Source: Nonomuraea sp. NEAU-A123 (lineage in GTDB: Bacteria; Actinomycetota; Actinomycetes; Streptosporangiales; Streptosporangiaceae). Taken from it: DNA of 64,000 bases. Location of the stretch: NCBI RefSeq assembly GCF_018603905.1, contig NZ_JAHFZZ010000007.1, positions 310,001-374,000 on the forward strand. The letters run 5' to 3'. The position numbers were made by a program, and so were the translations under genes. The notes under the pieces are model-generated. The model was not told where the DNA came from. It did no database searches and worked only from the letters and a program-made list of their open reading frames with translations. The number at the start of each line of letters is the position of its first letter. Position 1 is the first letter of the stretch. Below are positions 39,433 through 47,427 of this stretch, one piece after another.

Positions 39433-39590
39433 ATCAGCAGTACACACACCCGCGTGGTGCCCGGTCCATCCGCAAGAACTCTGAAGCGGCCCAGCGATTG
39501 GCTATGACTTTTCGTGTCATGCTCCAACTTCTTGGCATACTCCCGGCCCGGCCTGGCACGCCGCGCGACCCACCTAAACTGGTAGGCATC

Positions 39591-40430
39591 ATGACCCCAA
39601 CCTCTCTCATCGGCGGACACGTCTCCGTCGCCGGCGGCCTGGCGACGGGCGGTCTGGCGTACATGGCCGAGATCGGCGCCGAGATGATCCAGGTGTTCGT
39701 CACCAATCCCCGCGCCTGGGCGCTCACGGCGGGCAAGCCCGACCAGGACGCCGCGCTGGCCGAGTCGGGTGTCGACACCTTCGTTCACGTCCCTTACCTG
39801 GCCAACTTCGGCTCGCCCAACCCCGAGACGCTGGCCGGTTCGGTGGAGCTCGTCCGCTACACGCTGCGACGCGGCGCCGAGATCGGCGCCAAGGGGGTCG
39901 TGGTGCACACGGGCTCGGCGGTGACACAGCCGCGCGACGACGCGCTGCGCCAGTTGCGCGAGCATCTGCTGCCACTGCTCGACGAGATCCCCGACGACGG
40001 CCCCGACCTGCTGCTGGAGCCGATGGCGGGCCAGGGGGCGATGCTCTGCGCCACGGTGCAGGACCTGGAGCCCTACCTGGCGACGCTCGACTGGCACCCG
40101 CGGGCCGGCATCTGCCTCGACACGTGCCACGCGTTCTCGGCCGGGCACGACCTGGTCGCGGAGGGCGGGGTCATGGAGACGTTCGACGCGCTGCACGCGA
40201 TCGCGCCGGGGCGGCTGAAGCTGATCCACGCCAACGACTCCAAGGACGCGTGCGGCTCGAAGAAGGACCGCCACGAGAACATCGGCGCCGGGCAGATCGG
40301 CGCCCAGCCGTTCGCCGACCTCATGCGCCACCCGGCCGTGGCGGGCGTCCCGATCTGCATCGAGACCCCGGGCAAAGCTGACAAACACCGCGAGGACATC
40401 GCAACCCTCATGAAGCTCCGCGACAGTTAG
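39591..40430 (+). CDS. nfo: endonuclease IV (deoxyribonuclease IV)
   Basis: AP endonuclease of 279 residues, TIM barrel with three zinc ions, which cleaves DNA at abasic sites. Zinc-site motifs: GGHVSVAGG, HTGSAV, LLEPMAG, CLDTCHAFSAGHD, IHANDSKD, KDRHENIGAG and ICIETPG. ATG 39591 gives the usual N-terminus (MTPTSLIGGHVS); the longer frame is not supported. It is divergent from the uric acid operon. Confidence 0.93.
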   Translation: MTPTSLIGGHVSVAGGLATGGLAYMAEIGAEMIQVFVTNPRAWALTAGKPDQDAALAESGVDTFVHVPYLANFGSPNPETLAGSVELVRYTLRRGAEIGAKGVVVHTGSAVTQPRDDALRQLREHLLPLLDEIPDDGPDLLLEPMAGQGAMLCATVQDLEPYLATLDWHPRAGICLDTCHAFSAGHDLVAEGGVMETFDALHAIAPGRLKLIHANDSKDACGSKKDRHENIGAGQIGAQPFADLMRHPAVAGVPICIETPGKADKHREDIATLMKLRDS

Positions 40431-40570
40431 TCATTTTGTTTTACGGCCGGCCCGGTGAGCCCCACCCGCCATACGTGGCCGGGCCCCGTCCAGGGGCACG
40501 CTCCTGCGGTTTACGGGGCTGGGCGCCGTGACGTGCGCGCTGTTGGCCGTCTGGGTGGTATTTCTTCGTG

Positions 40571-40800
40571 CACGTGTAGGGACGCCCGCTCTCGCGATCC
40601 GGCCGCCCCCGTCAGGCCGGATCGCGGTCCCTCCGCGGCCACAGCGGGCGTCCCACACGTGCTCGGCAGGCGGGCCCTGCCCCCCGGTAGAGGGCCCGAC
40701 AGCCGTGGTGACCAGTGCGGTCACCGATGGATCCGACGCATCAGACCAAAGCAGTGAGCCTTGCGGCTCGTCCCCCCGATGCGCCGGGTGGCTTCTGATG
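40571..40800. ncRNA. candidate structured RNA: four consecutive hairpins between convergent genes
   Basis: Four inverted repeats follow one another. H1: outer arms 40571-40590 and 40643-40661 pair over 19 bp with one bulged A, enclosing a perfect 12-bp stem 40593-40604/40615-40626. H2: CGGGCCCT/AGGGCCCG (40671-40678/40691-40698) with a C6-containing loop. H3: GGTGACC/GGTCACC (40707-40713/40719-40725). H4: CATCAGA/TCTGATG (40739-40745/40794-40800) enclosing GAGCC/GGCTC; a second C6 run lies at 40772-40777. The flanking genes both end here, so it is neither promoter nor 5' leader for either. Strand is undetermined. It does not match RNase P, tmRNA or SRP RNA by eye. Confidence 0.45.
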
Positions 40801-41127
40801 CGCAAACACTACGGTCGCGATCTTGCGGGCGAACCCCAGTTTACGGACAGCTCGTCGAACGGTATGTAGTCATCGCCATACGGAGCGTAGAGCTACGATG
40901 AACGGCCGATCCGACACGACGAGCGGTCGATTCCGGAGCCCCGCGCACTCGGGCACGAGGGCAGTCCGGACCACCACCGAGACATTCAACCCGGTTGACC
41001 AGGGAACTCGCGCCCAGCACGAAGAAACACCCCTGCGCCGCGAACGGCGCGGGGGGCCGTTCACACTCCCCGCGTTCACGCCCACCCCCGCCCATGAAGA
41101 CGGGCGGGAAGACGGACGGCGGGACGG
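40801..41127. other. intergenic stretch without supported gene
   Basis: Between the hairpin cluster and the LytTR gene stop. A plus-strand frame from ATG 40898 runs antisense into the LytTR gene, but lacks a ribosome site and recognisable product, so I do not call it. No repeat or site identified. Confidence 0.5.
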
Positions 41128-41868
41128 TCAGGAGATGGCGCCGCGGTGCTGGCGGACCAGTTGCTCGCGCACCTGGCGGCTGTGCCGCCTGCTCACCTGG
41201 AGCGTCTCGGTGCCGACGGTCAGCATCACCCTGCCGCCCTCGAATCTGAGCTCGCTCACGTGCCTGGCAGAGACGAGAGTGCTCCTGTGCACCCTGATGA
41301 ACCCGGCGTCCGCCCAGCGCCGTTCCAGCGCCGCCAGGGACATGCGTACGAGGTAGCTGCCGTCCACCGTATGGAGGCGCACGTAGTCGCCCTTGGCCTC
41401 GGCGAACCAGACCGCCTGCTGCGGTATGAACCGGGTGATCCCGCTCAGCTCAACCGGGATCACATCGTCGAGGCCCGGCTCGGGGGGCGGCGAGACGGCC
41501 ACCTCCAGCCGGCGCACCGCCTCGGCCAGCCGTTCGGCCCGGACCGGTTTCAGCAGATAGTCGACGGCTTCCAGCTCGAACGCCCGCACCGCGCACTCCT
41601 CGTGCGCCGTGACGAACACCAGCCTGGGCGGGCTGGGGAAGCCGCCGACGAGCCTGGCCAGATCGAGCCCGTCGATGCCCGGCATCCTGATGTCGAGGAA
41701 CACCCCGTCGAGCCGCTCGCCGGTCCCGATCATCTGCACCATCCCCTGCAAGGCGGCGACACCGTCGCTCGCGGTCGTGACCCGCTCCACCCTGGAGTCC
41801 TTGCGGAGCAGGTACGCCAGCTCTTCCAGGGCGGGCACCTCATCGTCGACGGCCAGCACACGCAGCAT
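41128..41868 (-). CDS. LytTR-family response regulator
   Basis: Regulator of 246 residues: receiver domain (AVDDEVPALEEL; phosphoacceptor Asp in GVFLDIRMPGIDG; Lys in YLLKPV) and a C-terminal LytTR DNA-binding domain (FAEAKGDYVRLHT ... FIRVHRSTLVSARHV). It is paired with the LytS-like kinase gene 66 bp upstream. Such systems often control cell-wall, carbon or carboxylate uptake genes; target unknown. Confidence 0.93.
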   Translation of the reverse strand: MLRVLAVDDEVPALEELAYLLRKDSRVERVTTASDGVAALQGMVQMIGTGERLDGVFLDIRMPGIDGLDLARLVGGFPSPPRLVFVTAHEECAVRAFELEAVDYLLKPVRAERLAEAVRRLEVAVSPPPEPGLDDVIPVELSGITRFIPQQAVWFAEAKGDYVRLHTVDGSYLVRMSLAALERRWADAGFIRVHRSTLVSARHVSELRFEGGRVMLTVGTETLQVSRRHSRQVREQLVRQHRGAIS

Positions 41869-41934
41869 GACCCCAACGCTGCCTTAATAACGCTGAGGTC
41901 ACAAGCGACTTGCGAACGCAGCGCGAATAATTGA

Positions 41935-43098
41935 CTACAGAGGGCTAAGGCGTGTCTTGGGCACCCGGAGCCGCACCGTGGTGCCCGAGCCCAGCGCCGT
42001 CTCCACCACCAGCCCGTAGCCGTCGCCGTAGATCTGGCGCATCCGCACGTCCACGTTGGCCAGGCCGATGCCGTTGCCCTCGCGCTTCGGGTCGTCGTCG
42101 AGCACCCTCCTGGCGTGCTCGGGATCCATGCCGGTGCCGTCGTCCTCGACCGTGATGTGCGCCTCCGGCCCGGCGTCGCGGGCCACGACCCGTACCTCGC
42201 CGATGCCGCCGCGGCTGCCCATGCCGTGCTTGATCGCGTTCTCCACCAGCGGTTGCAGGCACAGGAACGGCACGGGCACCGGCAGCACCTCGGGCGCCAC
42301 CTGCACGCTGAAGCGCAGCCGGTCGCCGAAGCGCGCCCGCTCCAGCAGCAGGTAGCGGTCGACGCAGGTCAGCTCGTCGGCCAGGGTGGTGAAGTCGTGC
42401 GCCCGGCACAGCGCGTATCGGGCGAAGTCCGCGAAGTCCAGCAGCAGTTCCCGGGCCCGCGCCGGATCGGTGCGGACGAAGGAGGCGATCGTGGTCAGCG
42501 CGTTGTAGATGAAGTGCGGCGAGATCTGCGCGCGCAGGGCCCGCATCTCCGCCTCCAGCGCGCGCCGCCGCGAGGTGTCGAGCTCGGCCAGCTCCAGTTG
42601 GCCCGACACCCACCGGCCGACCTCGGTGACGGTCCGCACCAGCGCGGCGCTCACCTCCTGGTCGAAGGCCGCCAGCGTGCCGGCGAGCTTGCCCTCGACG
42701 AGCAGCGGCACGACGACCGCGCCGTACGGCTCGCCGGCGAACACCTGTGCCCGCCCCGATGCCAGCACGGTCCGGGCGTAGGTGAGCACCTCGTCGGTGC
42801 ACGGCCCGTCCCAGGCCAGCGCCGCCTCGGTCGAGGTGATCGCGACGGCGTACGTGCCGAGCAGGGCGTGCAGATGGCGTACGGCCTTGCGGGCCGAGTC
42901 GCGGTTCAGTCCGGCGCGCAGCGAGGGGGCCGCCAGCGCGGCGATGTGCAGCGCGGTGAACGTCGCCTCGTCCTTCCAGTCGCCCGCGGGAGGCTCAGAC
43001 GGCTCGGGCGGCTCCGGACGTCTGCGCGACAGCCGGGCGACCGCATAGCCGAGAACGAAGGTCAGAGAGGAGAGCACCACGCACACGGTGGTCGACAT
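41935..43098 (-). CDS. LytS-type sensor histidine kinase
   Basis: Kinase of about 387 residues: one N-terminal transmembrane segment (TVCVVLSSLTFVLGYAVA), a GAF-like region (about 60-190), then the His_kinase domain with ALRAQISPHFIYNALTTI carrying the phospho-His, and an HATPase with LQPLVENAIKHGM and GNGIGLANVDVRM. ATG 43098 is preferred to a TTG seven codons earlier. Cognate of the LytTR regulator downstream. Confidence 0.92.
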   Translation of the reverse strand: MSTTVCVVLSSLTFVLGYAVARLSRRRPEPPEPSEPPAGDWKDEATFTALHIAALAAPSLRAGLNRDSARKAVRHLHALLGTYAVAITSTEAALAWDGPCTDEVLTYARTVLASGRAQVFAGEPYGAVVVPLLVEGKLAGTLAAFDQEVSAALVRTVTEVGRWVSGQLELAELDTSRRRALEAEMRALRAQISPHFIYNALTTIASFVRTDPARARELLLDFADFARYALCRAHDFTTLADELTCVDRYLLLERARFGDRLRFSVQVAPEVLPVPVPFLCLQPLVENAIKHGMGSRGGIGEVRVVARDAGPEAHITVEDDGTGMDPEHARRVLDDDPKREGNGIGLANVDVRMRQIYGDGYGLVVETALGSGTTVRLRVPKTRLSPL

Positions 43099-43142
43099 GC
43101 GGGCAACCGTAGCCAACAACAGACCGTGTTCGGGGGAAAACC

Positions 43143-43739
43143 CTACGGAGGGCCTTCACCGGGTTCTTCCTGGTAGGAGTAGCGTTGCTCGCGCCAGGGA
43201 TCGGCCACGTTGTGGTAGCCGCGTTCCTCCCAGAAGCCCCGGCGATCTTCGAGGAGATACTCGACGGCCCGCACCCATTTGACGCTCTTCCACGCGTACA
43301 GATGGGGTACGACGGCCCGTACGGGGAAGCCGCGCTCGGCGCTGATCGGCTTGTCGTCCAGTTCCATGGCGAACAGCGTGCCCGGGGCGGTGAAGTCGGA
43401 CATCCGGATGTTGGCGCCGTAGCCGTACTCGGCCCAGATCATCACATGCCGCACACCCGGGTCGGGCGGGGCCGCCGCGACGATGGTCGCCGGGCTGACG
43501 CCCCGCCACTCGTTGCCCATGATCGAGAACTTGGTGACGCAGTGGAAATCCGCGATGACGCCGGTGCGGGGCAGGCTCTCGAACTCCGGCCAGGTGAAGC
43601 AGTGCTCCTCGCCCGAGGCGGTGGCTCCGAAGACGCGGAAGTCCCAGCTCTCGGGTTTGAACTGAGGCACCCTGCCGTAGTGGATCACCGGCCGGCCGCG
43701 CGGGACGTACTGGCCCGGAGGCAGGCGCGATTCCTCCAC
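43143..43739 (-). CDS. sulfite oxidase-like molybdopterin oxidoreductase
   Basis: Protein of about 198 residues, only the SUOX molybdopterin domain. The Mo-ligand Cys lies in IADFHCVTKFSIMGNEWRGV; conserved downstream blocks are WAEYGYGANI, GFPVRAVVPHLYAWKSVKWV and GFWEERGYH. No signal peptide or haem domain, as in other short actinobacterial members; the electron acceptor is unknown. GTG 43739 is placed six bases after GAGGGGA; GTG 43745 is an alternative. Confidence 0.87.
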   Translation of the reverse strand: MEESRLPPGQYVPRGRPVIHYGRVPQFKPESWDFRVFGATASGEEHCFTWPEFESLPRTGVIADFHCVTKFSIMGNEWRGVSPATIVAAAPPDPGVRHVMIWAEYGYGANIRMSDFTAPGTLFAMELDDKPISAERGFPVRAVVPHLYAWKSVKWVRAVEYLLEDRRGFWEERGYHNVADPWREQRYSYQEEPGEGPP

Positions 43740-43821
43740 GTACACTCCCCTCGCCGGTTTCCGTGGTCTTGGGCCATCCTGCCACCGGCCCATGCGTGCC
43801 TCGCGCGCGGGTGCGGTGCGC

Positions 43822-43834
43822 TAGGATCGGACCT
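43822..43834 (+). promoter_or_regulatory. promoter of the aroG leader (leaderless start)
   Basis: A -10-like TAGGAT (43822-43827) lies seven bases before the leader-peptide ATG at 43835, so transcription would begin at or next to the ATG. No clear -35 is seen. Confidence 0.55.
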
Positions 43835-43903
43835 ATGCGTAACGCGTTCCTGTTTTGGTATGGCGACGGACCCGAGTCCGTTCGCCACCTGACGCTGCGT
43901 TAG
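43835..43903 (+). CDS. aroG leader peptide with Phe-Leu-Phe-Trp-Tyr run
   Basis: A 22-codon frame (ATG 43835, TAG 43903) encodes MRNAFLFWYGDGPESVRHLT followed by LR. Codons 5-9 read Phe, Leu, Phe, Trp, Tyr: all three aromatic amino acids, the end-products of the pathway started by the downstream DAHP synthase. It is followed by alternative hairpins and a strong terminator before aroG. This is the classic layout of ribosome-mediated attenuation: scarcity of charged aromatic tRNAs stalls the ribosome and lets transcription continue. There is no Shine-Dalgarno; a leaderless start is predicted from the -10 spacing. Confidence 0.85.
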   Translation: MRNAFLFWYGDGPESVRHLTLR

Positions 43904-43953
43904 CAGACAGGCGAACGAAAGGCCCCGGGTCCACATGGACCCGGGGCCTTTCG
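43866..43953 (+). terminator. aroG attenuator: competing hairpins and terminator
   Basis: Hairpin 1: ACGGAC/GTCCGT (43866-43871/43876-43881). Hairpin 2: CGTTCGCC/GGCGAACG (43879-43886/43910-43917), overlapping hairpin 1 by three bases and the terminator foot by two. Terminator: 17-bp perfect stem 43916-43932/43937-43953 with ACAT loop. GGACCC at 43868-43873 can also pair with GGGTCC in the terminator arm. Mutually exclusive pairing is evident; the exact switch order is inferred. Confidence 0.8.
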
Positions 43954-44002
43954 GCGTTTCCAGGGCTTTTTCCGTTTCCACGCTTGATCAAAGGAGCAGC
44001 AG

Positions 44003-45034
44003 ATGGTGATCGTGATGGGCCAGGAGGCCACCGGGGATGATCTCGCGTCGATCGTCGCGGTCGTCCAGGCGGCCGGGGTCGAGGCGTTCGTGAGCAGGGG
44101 TGTACGGCGCACGATCGTCGGGTTGGTGGGCGATGTGGCGCAACTCGACGAGGCGAGCCTGCGCGGCATGCCGGGGGTGCGCGACGTGATGCGGGTGAGC
44201 ACCCCGTACAAGCTGGTGAGCAGGGAGAACCACCCCGAACGGTCCACGGTCCACGTGGGCGGCGTGCCGATCGGCCCCGGCACCGTGACACTGATCGCGG
44301 GGCCGTGCGCGGTGGAGACACCCCAGCAGACGCTGGAGGCGGCCAGGATGGCCATGGCGGCCGGCGCGACGCTGCTGCGCGGCGGCGCCTTCAAGCCTCG
44401 CACCTCGCCGTACGCCTTCCAGGGGCTGGGCGAGCAGGGCCTGCGCATCCTCGCCGACGTGCGTGAGGAGACGGGACTGCCGATCGTCACGGAGGTGGTC
44501 GACGCGCAGGACGTCGAACTGGTCGCCTCGTACGCGGACATGCTGCAGGTCGGCACCCGCAACGCGCAGAACTTCGCGCTGCTGCAGGCGGTCGGCGCGG
44601 CGGGCAGGCCGGTCATGCTCAAGCGCGGCATGAGCGCGACGATCGAGGAGTGGCTGATGGCCGCCGAGTACGTCGCGCAGCGCGGCAACCTCGACATCGT
44701 GCTGTGCGAGCGCGGCGTCCGGACGTTCGAGAGCGCCACGCGCAACACGCTCGACATCTCGGCCGTGCCGGTGGCGCAGCGGCTGTCGCACCTGCCGGTG
44801 ATCGTCGACCCGTCGCACTCGGGCGGGCGGCGCGATCTGGTGCTGCCGCTGACGCGCGCGGCGATCGCCGTGGGCGCCGACGGCGTCATCATCGACGTGC
44901 ACCCGCATCCCGAGCAGGCGCTCGTCGACGGGCCTCAGGCGCTGGTCAACACCGATCTGGGCGAGCTGGCCCAGGTCATGCGGGACTTCCCGCCGCTGCT
45001 CGGCAAGACCGCCGCCGCCGCGCTGGCGGTCTGA
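44003..45034 (+). CDS. aroG: 3-deoxy-7-phosphoheptulonate (DAHP) synthase, AroA(G)-type I-beta
   Basis: First enzyme of aromatic amino acid synthesis, condensing PEP and erythrose 4-phosphate. 343 residues: N-terminal ferredoxin-like regulatory domain (about 1-70, as in the Thermotoga-type enzymes) and a TIM barrel with TLIAGPCAVETPQQ, LRGGAFKPRTSPYAFQGLG, QVGTRNAQNF, LKRGMSAT, LCERGVRTFE and VDPSHSGGRR. ATG 44003 has GGAGCAG upstream. Expression is probably set by the aromatic leader peptide and attenuator immediately upstream. Confidence 0.95.
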   Translation: MVIVMGQEATGDDLASIVAVVQAAGVEAFVSRGVRRTIVGLVGDVAQLDEASLRGMPGVRDVMRVSTPYKLVSRENHPERSTVHVGGVPIGPGTVTLIAGPCAVETPQQTLEAARMAMAAGATLLRGGAFKPRTSPYAFQGLGEQGLRILADVREETGLPIVTEVVDAQDVELVASYADMLQVGTRNAQNFALLQAVGAAGRPVMLKRGMSATIEEWLMAAEYVAQRGNLDIVLCERGVRTFESATRNTLDISAVPVAQRLSHLPVIVDPSHSGGRRDLVLPLTRAAIAVGADGVIIDVHPHPEQALVDGPQALVNTDLGELAQVMRDFPPLLGKTAAAALAV

Positions 45035-45046
45035 CCCGCCCCTGAC

Positions 45047-45082
45047 GAGTACGGCCGGCGCCGCGCCTTGCCGGCCGTACTC
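45047..45082 (+). terminator. terminator after aroG
   Basis: Perfect 13-bp stem GAGTACGGCCGGC (45047-45059) / GCCGGCCGTACTC (45070-45082), starting 12 bases after the aroG stop. No U-tract, as is common in high-GC actinomycetes. Confidence 0.75.
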
Positions 45083-45135
45083 ATCAGTAACTTGAGTATG
45101 TGACCCCATGCGCTGACATGTCTCCCGGAGTGACG

Positions 45136-45435
45136 ATGGTCGGCATGACGAAGCCCATCCAACCCACCCAGACCACCGCCTACTACGTCCAGGCGATCCT
45201 GTCGTTCGCCGTCTCCGTGTCGTCAGTGGTGATCGCCCTGGTCTATCTCCCGGCCTCCGGGTGGATCAGGGCCTTCCTCGCACTGGGCGTCCTGTACGTC
45301 ATCACCTCGACCATCACGCTCAGCAAGGTCGTCCGCGACCGCCAGGAGCTGTCAGAGGTCAGCACCCGCGTCGACCAGGCCCGCCTGGACAAGCTGCTGG
45401 CCGAGCACGACCCGTTCAGGGTGGACTCGGCCTGA
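45136..45435 (+). CDS. YiaA/YiaB-family two-helix membrane protein
   Basis: Small inner-membrane protein of 99 residues with two hydrophobic helices (AILSFAVSVSSVVIALVYLP and AFLALGVLYVITSTITLS) matching the YiaAB two-helix domain. The end is charged and cytoplasmic. ATG 45136 has GGAG five bases upstream. Function unknown; in E. coli relatives no enzymatic role is established. Confidence 0.82.
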   Translation: MVGMTKPIQPTQTTAYYVQAILSFAVSVSSVVIALVYLPASGWIRAFLALGVLYVITSTITLSKVVRDRQELSEVSTRVDQARLDKLLAEHDPFRVDSA

Positions 45436-45442
45436 TAGGAGC

Positions 45443-45495
45443 CTGAGGCCGGGCCCGCCCGGCTGGATGGCCCCCTACGGGCGGCCCGGCCTCAG
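45443..45495. terminator. bidirectional terminator between convergent genes
   Basis: CTGAGGCCGGGCCCGCCC (from 45443) pairs with GGGCGGCCCGGCCTCAG (to 45495), 17 bp with a one-base bulge. It lies between the YiaAB-like gene and thiI and covers the thiI stop. Confidence 0.8.
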
Positions 45496-46688
45496 AGTTT
45501 GTACTCCTGGATCGAGTCGGCGAGCTGGACGACGAGCTCCTCGGCGTCCATCCGCTTCTCGATCTGCTTGAGGTCCTCGATCTTCGCGCGCGTCTCGGCC
45601 CGCTTGGGCGCCAGCAGCGAGCAGCAGTCCTCGTCGGGCAGCTCGGAGATCTCCAGCGTGCCGATGCGCCGGGCCTCGGCCATGATCTCCGTCTTGTCCC
45701 AGCCCACCAGCGGGCGCAGGATCGGCAGTTCGACCGCGTGGTCCTGGGCCGTGATGTTGGTCAGCGTCTGGGAGGACACCTGGCCGAGGGCGTCACCGGT
45801 GATCAGCGCGGCGGCGTGGATGCGGTGCGCGACCTCCTCGGCCGTCTTGAGCATGAGCCGCCGCTGGGCGATCACCGCGAGCCGGTCCTGCCCGGAGGTG
45901 CGGATCGACTGCTGAGCCTTGCCGAACGGCACCACCCACAACCGCGATCGGCTCTGGAACCGGTCGAGCTTCCTGACCAGCGCGTACGCCTTGTAGATCG
46001 ACTCGGACGTGGTGAACGGGATGCCCGAGAAGTGCAGGAAGTCGACGTGCAGCCCGCGGCGCATCATCCGGTAGGCCGCCACCGGCGAGTCGATGCCGCC
46101 CGACATGAGCACCAGCGCCCGGCCGCTGCTGCCGACCGGCAGGCCGCCCTGGCCGGGGATGCCGTCGGTGAAGACGAACACCTCGTCCCTGTCGACCTCG
46201 ATGAACACGGTCAGCTCGGGGTTCTTCAGCCTGACCGGCAGGCCGTAGGCGTCGTTGATGGCGCCGCCGACGAGCCGGTCGAGCTCGTTGGAGCGCAGCG
46301 GGAAGCGCTTGTCACGGCGGCGGGAGCGCACCGCGAACGTCGCCCCGCGCTTGACCTCCTCGCGCTCGGACACGAGCTCCACGCTCGCCTTGAGCACGGC
46401 GTCGGGGTCCTTGGCGACCCGCCAGGCCGGGTGGATCCAGACCAGCCCGGGCACGTCGGCGACCCGCCTGGCGACGGTCTCCGACTGCTCGGCCGTGGCG
46501 CCCTCGGGCAGGAAGATCGCGATGACGCCGTGCCGCTTGCGTACGTCGAGCTTGAGGCCGAGCTCTTTGACGGCTTCGCGGATGTTGTCGACCAGACGGC
46601 GTTCGAAGAGATCACGGTTCTTACCCTTGAGGACGATCTCGCCCAGCTTGAGCAGAACGCAGGGCTCGCCCAGGGCGGACATCGACAT
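45492..46688 (-). CDS. thiI: tRNA 4-thiouridine synthase ThiI (no rhodanese domain)
   Basis: Enzyme of 398 residues. N-terminal ferredoxin-like and THUMP domains (about 20-170, with LLKLGEIVLKGKNRDLFE), then an ATP-pyrophosphatase with PP-loop VLMSGGIDSPVAAYRMM near residue 185. The C-terminal rhodanese domain that carries the sulfur-transfer Cys in E. coli is absent, so sulfur must come from another carrier. It thiolates U8 of tRNA and, in some bacteria, supports thiazole synthesis. ATG 46688 has GGAGG upstream. Confidence 0.93.
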   Translation of the reverse strand: MSMSALGEPCVLLKLGEIVLKGKNRDLFERRLVDNIREAVKELGLKLDVRKRHGVIAIFLPEGATAEQSETVARRVADVPGLVWIHPAWRVAKDPDAVLKASVELVSEREEVKRGATFAVRSRRRDKRFPLRSNELDRLVGGAINDAYGLPVRLKNPELTVFIEVDRDEVFVFTDGIPGQGGLPVGSSGRALVLMSGGIDSPVAAYRMMRRGLHVDFLHFSGIPFTTSESIYKAYALVRKLDRFQSRSRLWVVPFGKAQQSIRTSGQDRLAVIAQRRLMLKTAEEVAHRIHAAALITGDALGQVSSQTLTNITAQDHAVELPILRPLVGWDKTEIMAEARRIGTLEISELPDEDCCSLLAPKRAETRAKIEDLKQIEKRMDAEELVVQLADSIQEYKL

Positions 46689-46746
46689 GGCAGAACCTCC
46701 GGGAGTGATGGGGACGCGCTGAGGCCAACGCCTCGACCCACCGATT

Positions 46747-47388
46747 TTAGTCCGCGTCGAGCCCCTGCTCGATCGCATATCGCACCAGTTCCACCCGGTT
46801 GTGGAGCTGGAGCTTCTGAAGGGTGTTCTGGACGTGGTTCTGCACGGTCCGGTGCGAGAGCACGAGACGGCCGGCGATCTGCCGGTAGGACAGCCCCTTG
46901 GCGACCAGCCGCAGCACCTCGGTCTCCCGGTCGGTCAGCCGCGGCCCCTCGGCCGGCGCGGGCTGGGCGGCGAGCCGCCGGTACTCCCCCAGCACCAGCC
47001 CGGCCAGGCCGGGCGTGAACACCGCGTCGCCGTCCGCGGTGCGCCGGACGGCGTCGAGGAACTCCTCCCGGCTCGCCGACTTCACCAGATATCCGGAAGC
47101 TCCTGCCTTGACCGCCTCGAGCACGTCGTCCTGCTCGGCGCTCGCCGACAGCACCAGCACCCTCGGCGACGGCGACATCCCGGCCAGCCCCTTGGCCACC
47201 TCCGCGCCCGACATGTCGGGCAACCGCAGGTCGAGCACGACCACCTCGGGCAGGACGGCCCCGGCCACGCGGAGCGCCTGCCGTCCCTCGCCCACGGCGG
47301 CGACCACCTCGTAGCCCGCCTCGGCCAGATCCCTGGCGACCCCGTCGCGCCACATCGGATGGTCGTCCACCACCATCACCCGCACCAT
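46747..47388 (-). CDS. LuxR/NarL-family response regulator
   Basis: Regulator of 213 residues: receiver (VVDDHPMWRDG; phospho-Asp in VVVLDLRLPDMSG) and LuxR HTH (LTDRETEVLRLVAKGLSYRQIAGRL-type region ending in RVELVRYAIEQGL). ATG 47388 is nine codons inside the longest frame and gives the normal N-terminus. Partner kinase lies 39 bp upstream; thiI follows 58 bp downstream on the same strand. Confidence 0.93.
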   Translation of the reverse strand: MVRVMVVDDHPMWRDGVARDLAEAGYEVVAAVGEGRQALRVAGAVLPEVVVLDLRLPDMSGAEVAKGLAGMSPSPRVLVLSASAEQDDVLEAVKAGASGYLVKSASREEFLDAVRRTADGDAVFTPGLAGLVLGEYRRLAAQPAPAEGPRLTDRETEVLRLVAKGLSYRQIAGRLVLSHRTVQNHVQNTLQKLQLHNRVELVRYAIEQGLDAD

Positions 47389-47427
47389 GGCCGCCACTCT
47401 AGGGTCGCCAGGCACGACAGCCCAACG

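Noticed and set aside
40571-40800. 6C RNA, RNase P RNA, tmRNA or SRP RNA
   Set aside because: C6 runs are too far apart for 6C, and the conserved motifs of the other RNAs are not present.
40898-41356. Plus-strand frame from ATG 40898
   Set aside because: No ribosome site, no recognisable product and it runs antisense through the end of the LytTR gene.
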